From positions 1 through 6,650 of the forward strand of contig CAMBXJ010000251.1 in assembly GCA_945871455.1 (NCBI GenBank): a DNA stretch of 6,650 nucleotides. Reading direction: 5' to 3'. The translations under genes and the position numbers were made by a program. Position 1 is the first letter of the stretch. Each line of letters starts with the position of its first letter. Under the pieces are notes generated by a model that saw nothing but the letters and a program-made list of their open reading frames with translations, was not told the origin of the DNA and searched no databases. This document shows positions 1-4,910 of the stretch, piece after piece. Origin of the DNA: Asaia bogorensis (GTDB taxonomy: Bacteria; Pseudomonadota; Alphaproteobacteria; Acetobacterales; Acetobacteraceae).

Positions 1-75
1 CCGCCCTGACCGACAAGGTGTGATTCCGACCGGTCGAAACAATGACCCACAGGCGTTCCCTCACCCATGGACGTC

Positions 76-165
76 CCTCACCGTCATTTCCACACATGAT
101 CCGGCAACCCGCTCCCTGCCGCTGAAGCGCGGGTTGGCCGGTCGAGCCCGGCAATGACGGTGAGG
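76..165. repeat. Long interrupted palindrome, probable dispersed intergenic repeat
   Basis: The outer arms are a perfect 13-bp inverted repeat: CCTCACCGTCATT (76-88) and AATGACGGTGAGG (153-165). Inside them, CAACCCGC (105-112) pairs with GCGGGTTG (129-136). CCGG at 101-104 can also pair with CCGG at 138-141 across a one-base bulge. As RNA or a cruciform this gives a two-part stem with a 16-nt terminal loop. Outer arms carrying 'CCGTCAT...ATGACGG' are typical of palindromic elements scattered between genes in alphaproteobacteria. Whether this one is multicopy cannot be seen from a single window. It contains no transposase gene. Confidence 0.65.
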
Positions 166-328
166 CGTGTAATCGATCGCACAATTTTGGTTCGCACCCG
201 GGCCGAGGGGCGCGGAGCATCGATCATTCGCTTCGGCCGGCTGGCACAACGCCCGAATTCCACGACTGGACAGGATCCGCCCATCCTACCTCGCACAGGA
301 CCGCGGCCTCGGCCGGACCCAATCGACG

Positions 329-346
329 CGAACGCGGTCACGTTCG
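329..346. promoter_or_regulatory. Short dyad upstream of the photolyase gene
   Basis: CGAACG (329-334) and CGTTCG (341-346) form a 6-bp inverted repeat with a 6-nt spacer, centred about 50 nt before the photolyase ATG. The symmetry and position would suit an operator. It does not fit the alphaproteobacterial LexA box (GTTC-N7-GTTC), so SOS control is not supported. A 6-bp dyad in GC-rich DNA may also be chance. Confidence 0.2.
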
Positions 347-386
347 ACATTGTCCTTCACAGACGGTGACGGGCATACCACTCGCC

Positions 387-1802
387 ATGCCCCCTGCCCC
401 ACCCGTCATCCTATGGTTCCGCAATGACCTGCGGTTGTCCGACCACGCCGCCTTGCAGGCCGCGCTTGCGACCGGACAGCCGATTCTTCCGGTCTATATT
501 CTCGACGACGCCGCCCCGGCTGCCTGGGCCGAAGGCTCGGCGTCGCGCTGGTGGCTGCACCACGGCCTTGCCGCCCTGGCGCGGGACCTGGTGCAGCGCG
601 GCGCCCCCTTGATCCTGCGGCGAGGCCCGACACAAATCGTGCTGCCGAACCTGATCCAGGAGACCGGCGCGACCGAGGTGTTCACCGGCGGCTCGCCCGA
701 CCCGTGGGCGCGTCGGCTGGATACCGAAATGGCGGCGATTCTCGCCCCGGTTCGGCTGCATCGGATGCGGACGACGATGCTGTTTCATCCGCAAGCGGTG
801 CGGTCGAAATCCGGCGGCGCCTACGCCGTGTACACTCCATTTTCCAATGCCTGCCTGGCGCTGCCGCCGCCTCCACCGCCGGTCCCCGCGCCGGAGCGGA
901 TTCCATCCCCGCCATCGCCGGGATCCGACCAGCTTGCCGACTGGAATCTGCTCCCCACCAAGCCGGATTGGGCAGGCGGCCTGAGGGCAAACTGGATTCC
1001 TGGAGAGGCCGCCGCCGCCGACCGTCTGCGCCGCTTCGTCACCGACCGATTGGCCGCTTACGCGGACCGTCGGGACCGGCCGGATATGGACGCGACGTCC
1101 GCGCTGTCTCCATATTTGCATTTCGGGGAAATCTCGGCGGCCCAGGTCTGGTACGCGGTGCAGGCGGCGCCACCGACACCGGGGCGGGACAAATTCCTGC
1201 GCGAACTGTTGTGGCGGGAATTCGCTATTCACCTGCTGTGGCATCACCCCACCATGCCGGATCAGCCGCTTCGCGCCGCCTTCGACAATATGCCCTGGCG
1301 CGAAGATCCGGCGGGATTGCGCGCCTGGCAGACCGGACGGACCGGCGTCCCGATCGTCGATGCCGGGATGCGGCAATTATGGCAGACCGGATGGATGCAT
1401 AATCGCGTGCGGATGATCGTCGCCAGCTTCCTGGTCAAGCATCTGCTGATCGATTGGCGGCATGGAGCGCGGTGGTTCTGGGACACGTTGGTCGATGCGG
1501 ATCTCGCCAACAACAGTGCCGGCTGGCAATGGGTCGCGGGCTGTGGCGCGGATGCGGCGCCCTATTTTCGGGTGTTCAATCCGGTGTTGCAGGGCCAGAC
1601 CTTCGATCCGGACGGCAGCTATGTCCGGCGCTATGTGCCGGAACTTGCCCATTTGTCAGGACCGTCCGTGCATGCACCCTGGAAAATTCCGGGGGCGCCG
1701 CGGTCGCATGCCGGCAAACCGTATCCGCTGCCCATCGTCGATCTGGCGGCCGGGCGCGCGCGCGCTTTGGGCGCACTGGCGAAGGTAACGTCGCAGCCGT
1801 AG
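387..1802 (+). CDS. phrB: Deoxyribodipyrimidine photolyase (class I CPD photolyase)
   Basis: Light-driven DNA repair flavoprotein that splits cyclobutane pyrimidine dimers using reduced FAD and an antenna chromophore. It is cytoplasmic and acts alone. The 471-residue product matches the usual length (about 470). The N-terminal antenna domain opens with LWFRNDLRLSDH (9-20). A linker containing six consecutive prolines (160-165) leads to the FAD domain. Family motifs there include SPYLHFGEIS (241-250), LRELLWREFA (271-280), TGRTGVPIVDAGMRQL (316-331), MHNRVRMIVASFLVKHLLIDW (337-357), then NNSAGWQW (375-382) and PYFRVFNP (392-399). The last two carry the conserved FAD-pocket Asn and a Trp of the electron-transfer chain. 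An in-frame GTG at 366 would add seven residues, but the ATG at 387 sits right before the conserved first strand. Neither start has a clear Shine-Dalgarno sequence. It is convergent with the regulator gene. The family is secure. CPD rather than (6-4) specificity is inferred from overall resemblance to bacterial PhrB. Confidence 0.96.
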   Translation: MPPAPPVILWFRNDLRLSDHAALQAALATGQPILPVYILDDAAPAAWAEGSASRWWLHHGLAALARDLVQRGAPLILRRGPTQIVLPNLIQETGATEVFTGGSPDPWARRLDTEMAAILAPVRLHRMRTTMLFHPQAVRSKSGGAYAVYTPFSNACLALPPPPPPVPAPERIPSPPSPGSDQLADWNLLPTKPDWAGGLRANWIPGEAAAADRLRRFVTDRLAAYADRRDRPDMDATSALSPYLHFGEISAAQVWYAVQAAPPTPGRDKFLRELLWREFAIHLLWHHPTMPDQPLRAAFDNMPWREDPAGLRAWQTGRTGVPIVDAGMRQLWQTGWMHNRVRMIVASFLVKHLLIDWRHGARWFWDTLVDADLANNSAGWQWVAGCGADAAPYFRVFNPVLQGQTFDPDGSYVRRYVPELAHLSGPSVHAPWKIPGAPRSHAGKPYPLPIVDLAAGRARALGALAKVTSQP

Positions 1803-1820
1803 CTGGCCGATCGGATCGGG

Positions 1821-1938
1821 CGCTCCTGGATCAGGTGCTTCGGGAGGAGCGCTCCCGCACAAGCACTCCCGAACAGGCGCCCCTGGGAATGCGCTACCCA
1901 ACATGCGTTCTTCGACATACGCTCCTTGGGGGCGCTCG
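1821..1938. repeat. Degenerate tandem repeat with a 14-nt period between convergent genes
   Basis: Units beginning CGCTCC or a close variant recur every 14 nt. Units start at 1836 (weak), 1850, 1864, 1878, 1892, 1906 and 1920. A 15-nt unit at 1821 precedes them, and the unit at 1920 is 13 nt, placing a last partial start at 1933. The consensus of the central units is approximately CGCTCCCGAACATG. Most columns agree in at least four of six units, while no two units are identical. A 14-nt period cannot be a repeated peptide in one frame. The array fills nearly all of the gap between the photolyase stop and the regulator stop. It also yields hairpins, such as TTCGGGAG (1839-1846) with CTCCCGAA (1866-1873) and the perfect palindrome GGAGCGCTCC (1846-1855). 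It may therefore also end transcription from both sides, though there is no T-tract. Confidence 0.6.
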
Positions 1939-1947
1939 CTCGGCCGG

Positions 1948-2625
1948 TTAGCTCGCCATTGCGTAGGTGCGCTGGACCTTGCTGACGGCTTCCAACCGGC
2001 TGCTGGCGCCGAGCGTGCGATAGATGGCGGCGAGATGGACTTTGACGGTGCCGATGCCGAGATTTAGGCGGCGGGCAATCGTCTTGGTCGGGCAGCCTTC
2101 GATCAGCAGTTGGAAAACTTCGCGCTGGCGATCGGTCAGGTTGGGGATGGCGGAAATATCAGGCGTATCGCTGGCGACCGGGGCTGGACGGACCGCGTCC
2201 AGTTGAATGCCGCCGGTCAGGGACGCCGGCGCGAAGACGCCGCCGGCCATCACCGCCTCCACCCCGCGGAGGAACTGCATGGGGTTGGCGTTGCGTTGGA
2301 TGTAGCCACGTGCGCCCGCCGCGAGCGTGGCCAGGATCGACGGCCGGTTATCGTCGCCCGCGAGACCGATGAAGCTGTGGTCCGGATGCGCCGCGTGCAG
2401 GGTCGCGAGACCGGGCAGGCCGCCAAGGTCCGGCAGATCGAGGTCGATGAGGACAACCGCGGTTGGCGATACCATCGCGTGGTCGAGCAGATCGTCGAGG
2501 TCGTCGAGCACGGCAAACCGCCAATCGGGATGCGCGGCTTGCAGGAACGAAACGAGTCCGGCGCTGAAGAATTCCTGGCGGTCGAGGATCATGACATCCG
2601 CTTGTGCCATCCAATCGTCCATCAT
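1948..2625 (-). CDS. NarL/LuxR-type response regulator with a degenerate receiver
   Basis: Cytoplasmic two-domain transcription regulator of 225 residues, the normal length for the NarL/FixJ family. Residues 10-125 form a receiver. The phosphoacceptor Asp61 lies in VVLIDLDLPDLGG (57-69). Residues 163-214 are a LuxR-type helix-turn-helix: LTDRQREVFQLL, then TKTIARRLNLGIGTVKVHLAAIYRTLG. The receiver is unusual. The acidic pair after strand 1 is Asp15-Arg16, the Thr/Ser switch position is Ala89 (FIGLAGDD), and the Lys of GAxGYxxK is Arg111 (GARGYIQR). It keeps Asp61 but may not switch by classical phosphorylation. Two Met codons in tandem open the gene, 10 nt after a strong Shine-Dalgarno site. 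No histidine kinase is adjacent, so this is an orphan regulator within the window. Its targets are unknown. The divergent phosphoesterase and its own leader, which holds direct and inverted repeats, are reasonable candidates. Confidence 0.93.
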   Translation of the reverse strand: MMDDWMAQADVMILDRQEFFSAGLVSFLQAAHPDWRFAVLDDLDDLLDHAMVSPTAVVLIDLDLPDLGGLPGLATLHAAHPDHSFIGLAGDDNRPSILATLAAGARGYIQRNANPMQFLRGVEAVMAGGVFAPASLTGGIQLDAVRPAPVASDTPDISAIPNLTDRQREVFQLLIEGCPTKTIARRLNLGIGTVKVHLAAIYRTLGASSRLEAVSKVQRTYAMAS

Positions 2626-2635
2626 CGCCGCGTGC

Positions 2636-2641
2636 TCCTCC
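2636..2641 (-). promoter_or_regulatory. Ribosome binding site of the response regulator
   Basis: The minus strand reads GGAGGA here, 10 nt before the ATG at 2625. It is one of the two strongest Shine-Dalgarno sequences in the window and supports the chosen start over later Met codons. Confidence 0.75.
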
Positions 2642-2644
2642 GGT

Positions 2645-2662
2645 CTGATCGTGGCTGATCGT
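2645..2662. repeat. Direct repeat, two copies of CTGATCGT, in the regulator leader
   Basis: CTGATCGT occurs at 2645-2652 and 2655-2662, a 10-bp period (one helical turn). On the minus strand this reads ACGATCAG twice, immediately upstream of the Shine-Dalgarno site. Such phasing suits a dimeric regulator that binds tandem half-sites, possibly the regulator itself. It could also act on the mRNA leader. Two 8-bp copies alone are modest evidence. Confidence 0.35.
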
Positions 2663-2668
2663 TACGCG

Positions 2669-2689
2669 GTTCGTGCCGTTGACACGAAC
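2669..2689. promoter_or_regulatory. Inverted repeat GTTCGTG-N7-CACGAAC, possible operator
   Basis: Perfect 7-bp arms (2669-2675 and 2683-2689) flank a 7-nt spacer, 44-64 nt upstream of the regulator ATG. The spacer and right arm contain TTGACA (2679-2684), a perfect -35 hexamer on the plus strand. No matching -10 lies 16-18 nt downstream, since the nearest, GATACT (2711-2716), is 26 nt away. The dyad is better read as a protein-binding site than as a promoter core. Which regulator binds is unknown. Confidence 0.4.
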
Positions 2690-2866
2690 GTCCCGCGATC
2701 GACCTCGGACGATACTTCCCGTATAGTGACCACTCGCTTGCTTGTCCGATCCGTTGGGATCGCCGACATGCCGTTGATTTGGTTCGTCCCGCCTTGCGGC
2801 TAGGGCCGATGTGCTTGGGTCACGTCGACGTTAGGAATGTGTCATACGTGCCGGCGGCTCACAAGT

Positions 2867-2880
2867 TTCAATTCAGTCAA
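2867..2880. promoter_or_regulatory. Weak Crp/Fnr-like dyad (upstream copy)
   Basis: TTCA-N6-TCAA matches seven of eight core positions of the Fnr/FixK box TTGA-N6-TCAA. It lies 124 bp upstream of the better copy, embedded in a nearly identical 19-nt context. Alone it would be unremarkable in AT-rich DNA. The shared flanking bases (ending TCAAAAT in both) make the pair more credible. Confidence 0.3.
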
Positions 2881-2990
2881 AATTGTATTATTAATAAGAT
2901 AAAATACCTTCAATGAGGCACTTCTGGGAAACGAAAAACATTTATAGGCAGTTTGTTGTGCGCGTGCATACCGATGCAGGGGACTCAACT

Positions 2991-3004
2991 TTGAATTGAA
3001 TCAA
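2991..3004. promoter_or_regulatory. Fnr/FixK-type box, TTGAA-TTGA-ATCAA
   Basis: The site carries the full TTGA-N6-TCAA core. Against the Fnr consensus TTGAT-N4-ATCAA it has a single mismatch, at position 5. Its centre (2997.5) is about 42-43 nt upstream of the start point expected from TATACT at 3029-3034, which is the spacing of class II Fnr/FixK-activated promoters that lack a -35 element. It would then control the phosphoesterase downstream. The call rests on pattern and spacing only. AT-rich surroundings raise the chance rate. Confidence 0.45.
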
Positions 3005-3028
3005 AATAATATACTATAGGTTGTAATT

Positions 3029-3034
3029 TATACT
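3029..3034 (+). promoter_or_regulatory. Candidate -10 element TATACT
   Basis: Five of six bases match the sigma-70 -10 consensus. No -35-like hexamer stands 16-18 nt upstream. The Fnr-like dyad instead lies where an activator would replace it. Transcription would start near 3040 and leave a leader of roughly 130 nt before the ATG at 3174. A second TATACT at 3010-3015 is less well placed relative to the dyad. Confidence 0.35.
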
Positions 3035-3173
3035 TGCCTTCTCGTATTTCGCCGCAGTTGTGGCCAAACCACACCGAAACGCCCAACCCGATCGAAACAT
3101 CTGCCGCCGCTTGTCCGATTCTCCGCTTGCCGCTGGAATCATCGCGCCCAAGCGCCTATCTTCCGACGTTCAA

Positions 3174-3857
3174 ATGGACGCACCCCGCATACCACCCAAC
3201 GCCTGTCTGCGCGTCGTCGGCGATGTGCACGGTGACGCCGTCGCCTTCGCCTACGCCGCCGCAACCGACCGTTTCATCGTCCAGCTTGGCGATCTGATCG
3301 ACCATGGACCGGACAGCGCCGCGACACTTCGTATCATGTTCGACCTGATCGATCAGGGACGCGGCCTGTTCCTGTTGGGCAACCACGATTTGAAACTCGC
3401 CCGCGCCCTGGCCGGGCAGCCCGTGCGCATGGAACCGGTGTTGCGCGAAACCATCGACCAGCTGGACGCCCCCCTTCGCGCTCGCATTCAGGTGGAAGCA
3501 GCCCGCGCGCCGGCCTGGCTGCAACATGGGCGCGCCTTTTTCGTGCATGGGGGATTCCACACCGCGATGCTGGACCAGGCCGCGCCCGAACACGGGCTGG
3601 AACGCCCATCCGGGCCGGTTTCCCGCGCCTTGTTCGGCGAACCGACCGGACGCACGCAGCCCGACGGCTATCCCGAGCGCAGTCTGCGCTGGGTCGACCG
3701 GGTCCCTCGCGGCCTGACGGTCTATTGTGGCCACGATCGACGCAGCACCGACGGACGCCCGTATATCCGCCACGGCCAGTCCGGCGGCAGGGCCGTCTTC
3801 GTGGACACCGGCGCCGGCAAGGGCGGCCATCTATCGTGGATCGACCTTCAGGCCTGA
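3174..3857 (+). CDS. Metallophosphoesterase, PPP family (PrpA/ApaH-like)
   Basis: Predicted dinuclear-metal phosphatase of 227 residues, cytoplasmic (no signal peptide or membrane segment). The metal-site motifs of the PPP superfamily appear in order: GDVHG (16-20), GDLIDHGPDS (39-48), GNHD (69-72), HGGFH (125-129) and GHD (186-188). It ends with DTGAGKGGHLSWIDL (211-225), a C-terminal signature shared by bacterial protein phosphatases of the PrpA/PrpE type and by ApaH. The substrate could be phosphoserine/threonine proteins or dinucleoside polyphosphates such as Ap4A. Sequence alone does not decide. The ATG at 3174 places the first metal motif at residue 16, as is usual. A GTG at 3060 would add 38 residues unlike the family. 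Neither start has a clear Shine-Dalgarno site. It is divergent from the response regulator, with a candidate Fnr-type promoter ahead, and 231 nt separate it from the next gene. Confidence 0.9.
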   Translation: MDAPRIPPNACLRVVGDVHGDAVAFAYAAATDRFIVQLGDLIDHGPDSAATLRIMFDLIDQGRGLFLLGNHDLKLARALAGQPVRMEPVLRETIDQLDAPLRARIQVEAARAPAWLQHGRAFFVHGGFHTAMLDQAAPEHGLERPSGPVSRALFGEPTGRTQPDGYPERSLRWVDRVPRGLTVYCGHDRRSTDGRPYIRHGQSGGRAVFVDTGAGKGGHLSWIDLQA

Positions 3858-3890
3858 CTGCCCGGCCGTGGACAGGACCCACCTATTTTG

Positions 3891-3910
3891 CAGGAGTACC
3901 CCGGCTCCTG
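3891..3910 (+). terminator. Possible hairpin after the phosphoesterase
   Basis: CAGGAG (3891-3896) pairs with CTCCTG (3905-3910) across an 8-nt loop, 33 nt after the stop codon. There is no T-tract downstream, so this is a weak candidate for intrinsic termination or mRNA 3'-end protection. Confidence 0.25.
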
Positions 3911-4032
3911 GCCGCATCGCTATCGGGACCGCGCCCGCCAACCGCCCCGCGGTAGAATATAAAGGCACCCGATATGGCCGGACCAACGTCATGCGGTGCC
4001 CCTCGGCCGAGGCACGCCGATGCCCGGATGTG

Positions 4033-4053
4033 GCGACGGGTGTGCGACGGGTG
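4033..4053. repeat. Tandem direct repeat with an 11-bp period upstream of sixA
   Basis: GCGACGGGTG occurs at 4033-4042 and again at 4044-4053, separated by one base, ending 35 nt before the sixA ATG. Two ten-base copies one helical turn apart are the arrangement bound by OmpR/PhoB-type regulators. The sequence does not resemble the Pho box (CTGTCAT), so no regulator can be named. It may also be replication slippage in GC-rich DNA. Confidence 0.4.
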
Positions 4054-4088
4054 ACGACAACCATGCGAACGCGTGGCAGACTTGCGCG

Positions 4089-4619
4089 ATGCGCCAGCTC
4101 CTCCTTCTCCGGCACGCCAAATCATCCTGGGATGACAGCAGTGTACCCGACCGCGACCGCCCGCTGAACGCCCGCGGACGCCGGTCGGTCGCCCGCATGC
4201 GTCTTGCCCTGCACGCGCACGGCCTGGCCCCCGATCTGGTCCTGGTTTCCGGCGCGAAACGCACGTTGCAGACCCTGGAGGCGCTGGACCCCTGGGACGA
4301 TGCGCCGCTGATCGAGCCGATGGACAGCCTCTATCTCGCGTCCGCCACCCAGCTTCTGGAGACGTTGCGCGCGGTTGCCGACACCGTCCGTTCGGTGATG
4401 CTGATCGGACACAATCCCGGGATGCACGATCTGGCGCTCGCCCTGGCCGCACCACCTGGCACACCCGCCGAACGGGCCGCCGCACGGTCGCTGGCCGAAG
4501 GCTTTCCGACCTGCGCCCTGGCTGAATTCACCGTCCCCGCCGCCTGGTCGTTGCTGGGTCCCGGTGGCGGGCGACTGCAACGCTTCCTCACCCCGCGCGG
4601 GCTGGAGGCGTCGGACTGA
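4089..4619 (+). CDS. sixA: SixA-like histidine phosphatase family protein
   Basis: Cytoplasmic phosphohistidine phosphatase of the histidine phosphatase superfamily. The prototype, E. coli SixA, dephosphorylates histidine phosphotransfer domains and the nitrogen-related phosphotransferase protein. The product has 176 residues (E. coli SixA is 161). It shows LLLLRHAKSSW (4-14) with the nucleophile His9, DRDRPLNARGRRS (21-33), SGAKRTLQT (54-62) with Arg58, and IGHNPGMHDL (106-115) with the second catalytic His108. These match the RHG core and the SixA-type short fold without a large insertion. An upstream in-frame GTG at 3996 would add 31 residues of low-complexity sequence. The ATG at 4089 begins the first strand directly and is preferred despite a weak ribosome site. 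No HPt or hybrid kinase gene is nearby, so the partner is unknown. The next gene starts 291 nt downstream, so an operon is not indicated. Confidence 0.92.
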   Translation: MRQLLLLRHAKSSWDDSSVPDRDRPLNARGRRSVARMRLALHAHGLAPDLVLVSGAKRTLQTLEALDPWDDAPLIEPMDSLYLASATQLLETLRAVADTVRSVMLIGHNPGMHDLALALAAPPGTPAERAAARSLAEGFPTCALAEFTVPAAWSLLGPGGGRLQRFLTPRGLEASD

Positions 4620-4657
4620 GGCCGGCTGCCAAGACCGTCAACACCGACTTGTCGGCA

Positions 4658-4680
4658 CCGGCTTGGCTACCGGGAGCCGG
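4658..4680 (+). terminator. Possible hairpin after sixA
   Basis: CCGGCT (4658-4663) and AGCCGG (4675-4680) form a 6-bp stem with an 11-nt loop, about 40 nt after the sixA stop. A smaller dyad, CCGAC-tt-GTCGG (4644-4655), precedes it. There is no T-tract. The rest of the gap up to 4910 shows no gene or clear promoter. Confidence 0.25.
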
Positions 4681-4910
4681 GCGCGGGCCTGACCGCCGGA
4701 TGCGAGCGGGGGGAGAAGCCGAATACCGCGCGACGGCCGCGGCCTGGCCGACTGGGTCGGGTCGCGACAACGCGCATCCCTCGCCCGCCTCGTGATTCCG
4801 CGGCCCCTGAAGAAATTCCGGCGACTCGCGGCTTTCGGGGCTTGACCAATGGCATCCGGCTGGGCACCGAGTCGCGCAACGGGGCGAACCAGCAACAGGG
4901 ACCAGGCATC

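Larger units (their letters stand above)
1..386. other. Intergenic region upstream of the photolyase gene
   Basis: I find no convincing coding region in this stretch. The open frames present on either strand translate to arginine- and proline-rich strings without family motifs, as GC-rich non-coding DNA often does. The left part holds a long inverted repeat (76-165), preceded by a direct repeat of TCCCTCACC at 57-65 and 74-82. The right part holds a short dyad (329-346) about 40 nt before the photolyase ATG. No good -35/-10 pair is visible. TTGTCC (350-355) and CATACC (374-379) are spaced 18 nt apart but match the consensus poorly. An upstream gene may end just inside the left edge, but too few codons remain to say. 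Confidence 0.6.
2861..3040. promoter_or_regulatory. AT-rich regulatory island upstream of the phosphoesterase
   Basis: By hand count only about one third of these 180 bases are G or C, against a clearly GC-rich background on both sides. The island holds two related 19-nt segments (2866-2884 and 2990-3008, 16 of 19 identical) that each contain an Fnr-like dyad. It also holds several -10-like hexamers, including TATACT at 3010-3015 and 3029-3034. Low melting energy and paired sites suggest a promoter/enhancer region. An acquired fragment or a binding target for an H-NS-like silencer are other readings. Confidence 0.5.
2626..3173. other. Divergent intergenic region between the regulator and phosphoesterase genes
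   Basis: This 548-nt stretch has no convincing gene. Next to the regulator it has the Shine-Dalgarno site, a tandem direct repeat (2645-2662) and an inverted repeat (2669-2689). The middle holds a perfect 10-bp palindrome, ACGTCGACGT (2822-2831). Then comes an AT-rich island (2861-3040) with two Crp/Fnr-like dyads and a TATACT hexamer. From 3041 to 3173 base composition returns to GC-rich. An in-frame GTG at 3060 could extend the phosphoesterase by 38 residues, but that segment lacks the strong third-position G/C preference of the gene body and has no family motif, so I treat it as leader. Confidence 0.6.

Noticed and set aside
3..23. End of a possible upstream gene reading ALTDKV followed by TGA
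   Set aside because: Only six codons remain in the window. Any frame can end by chance in so short a stretch, and no family can be recognised.
329..355. SOS (LexA) box ahead of the photolyase
   Set aside because: GTTC occurs at 342-345, but the base string seven positions later is TCCT rather than GTTC, so the alphaproteobacterial LexA pattern is not met.
411..1376. Long minus-strand open frame (321 codons) across the photolyase gene
   Set aside because: It is the antisense shadow of a gene with clear family motifs. Its own translation is Arg/Gly-rich with no domain.
551..1402. Plus-strand open frame of 283 codons in another frame of the photolyase gene
   Set aside because: It overlaps the photolyase completely and translates to Arg/Ala/Gly-rich sequence without motifs.
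1821..1938. CRISPR array
   Set aside because: The units are 14 nt, directly adjacent and degenerate, with no spacers of uniform length and no cas genes.
2679..2727. Plus-strand promoter from TTGACA (2679-2684)
   Set aside because: The closest -10-like sequences, GATACT (2711-2716) and TATAGT (2722-2727), are 26 nt or more away, and no gene starts soon downstream.
2913..2999. A 28-codon open frame beginning MRHFWETKN inside the AT-rich island
   Set aside because: It has no ribosome binding site, no recognisable motif, and its stop overlaps the Fnr-like dyad. Short open frames are expected by chance here.
4033..4053. Pho box controlling sixA
   Set aside because: The 11-bp tandem spacing fits PhoB, but the repeat sequence GCGACGG does not resemble CTGTCAT.
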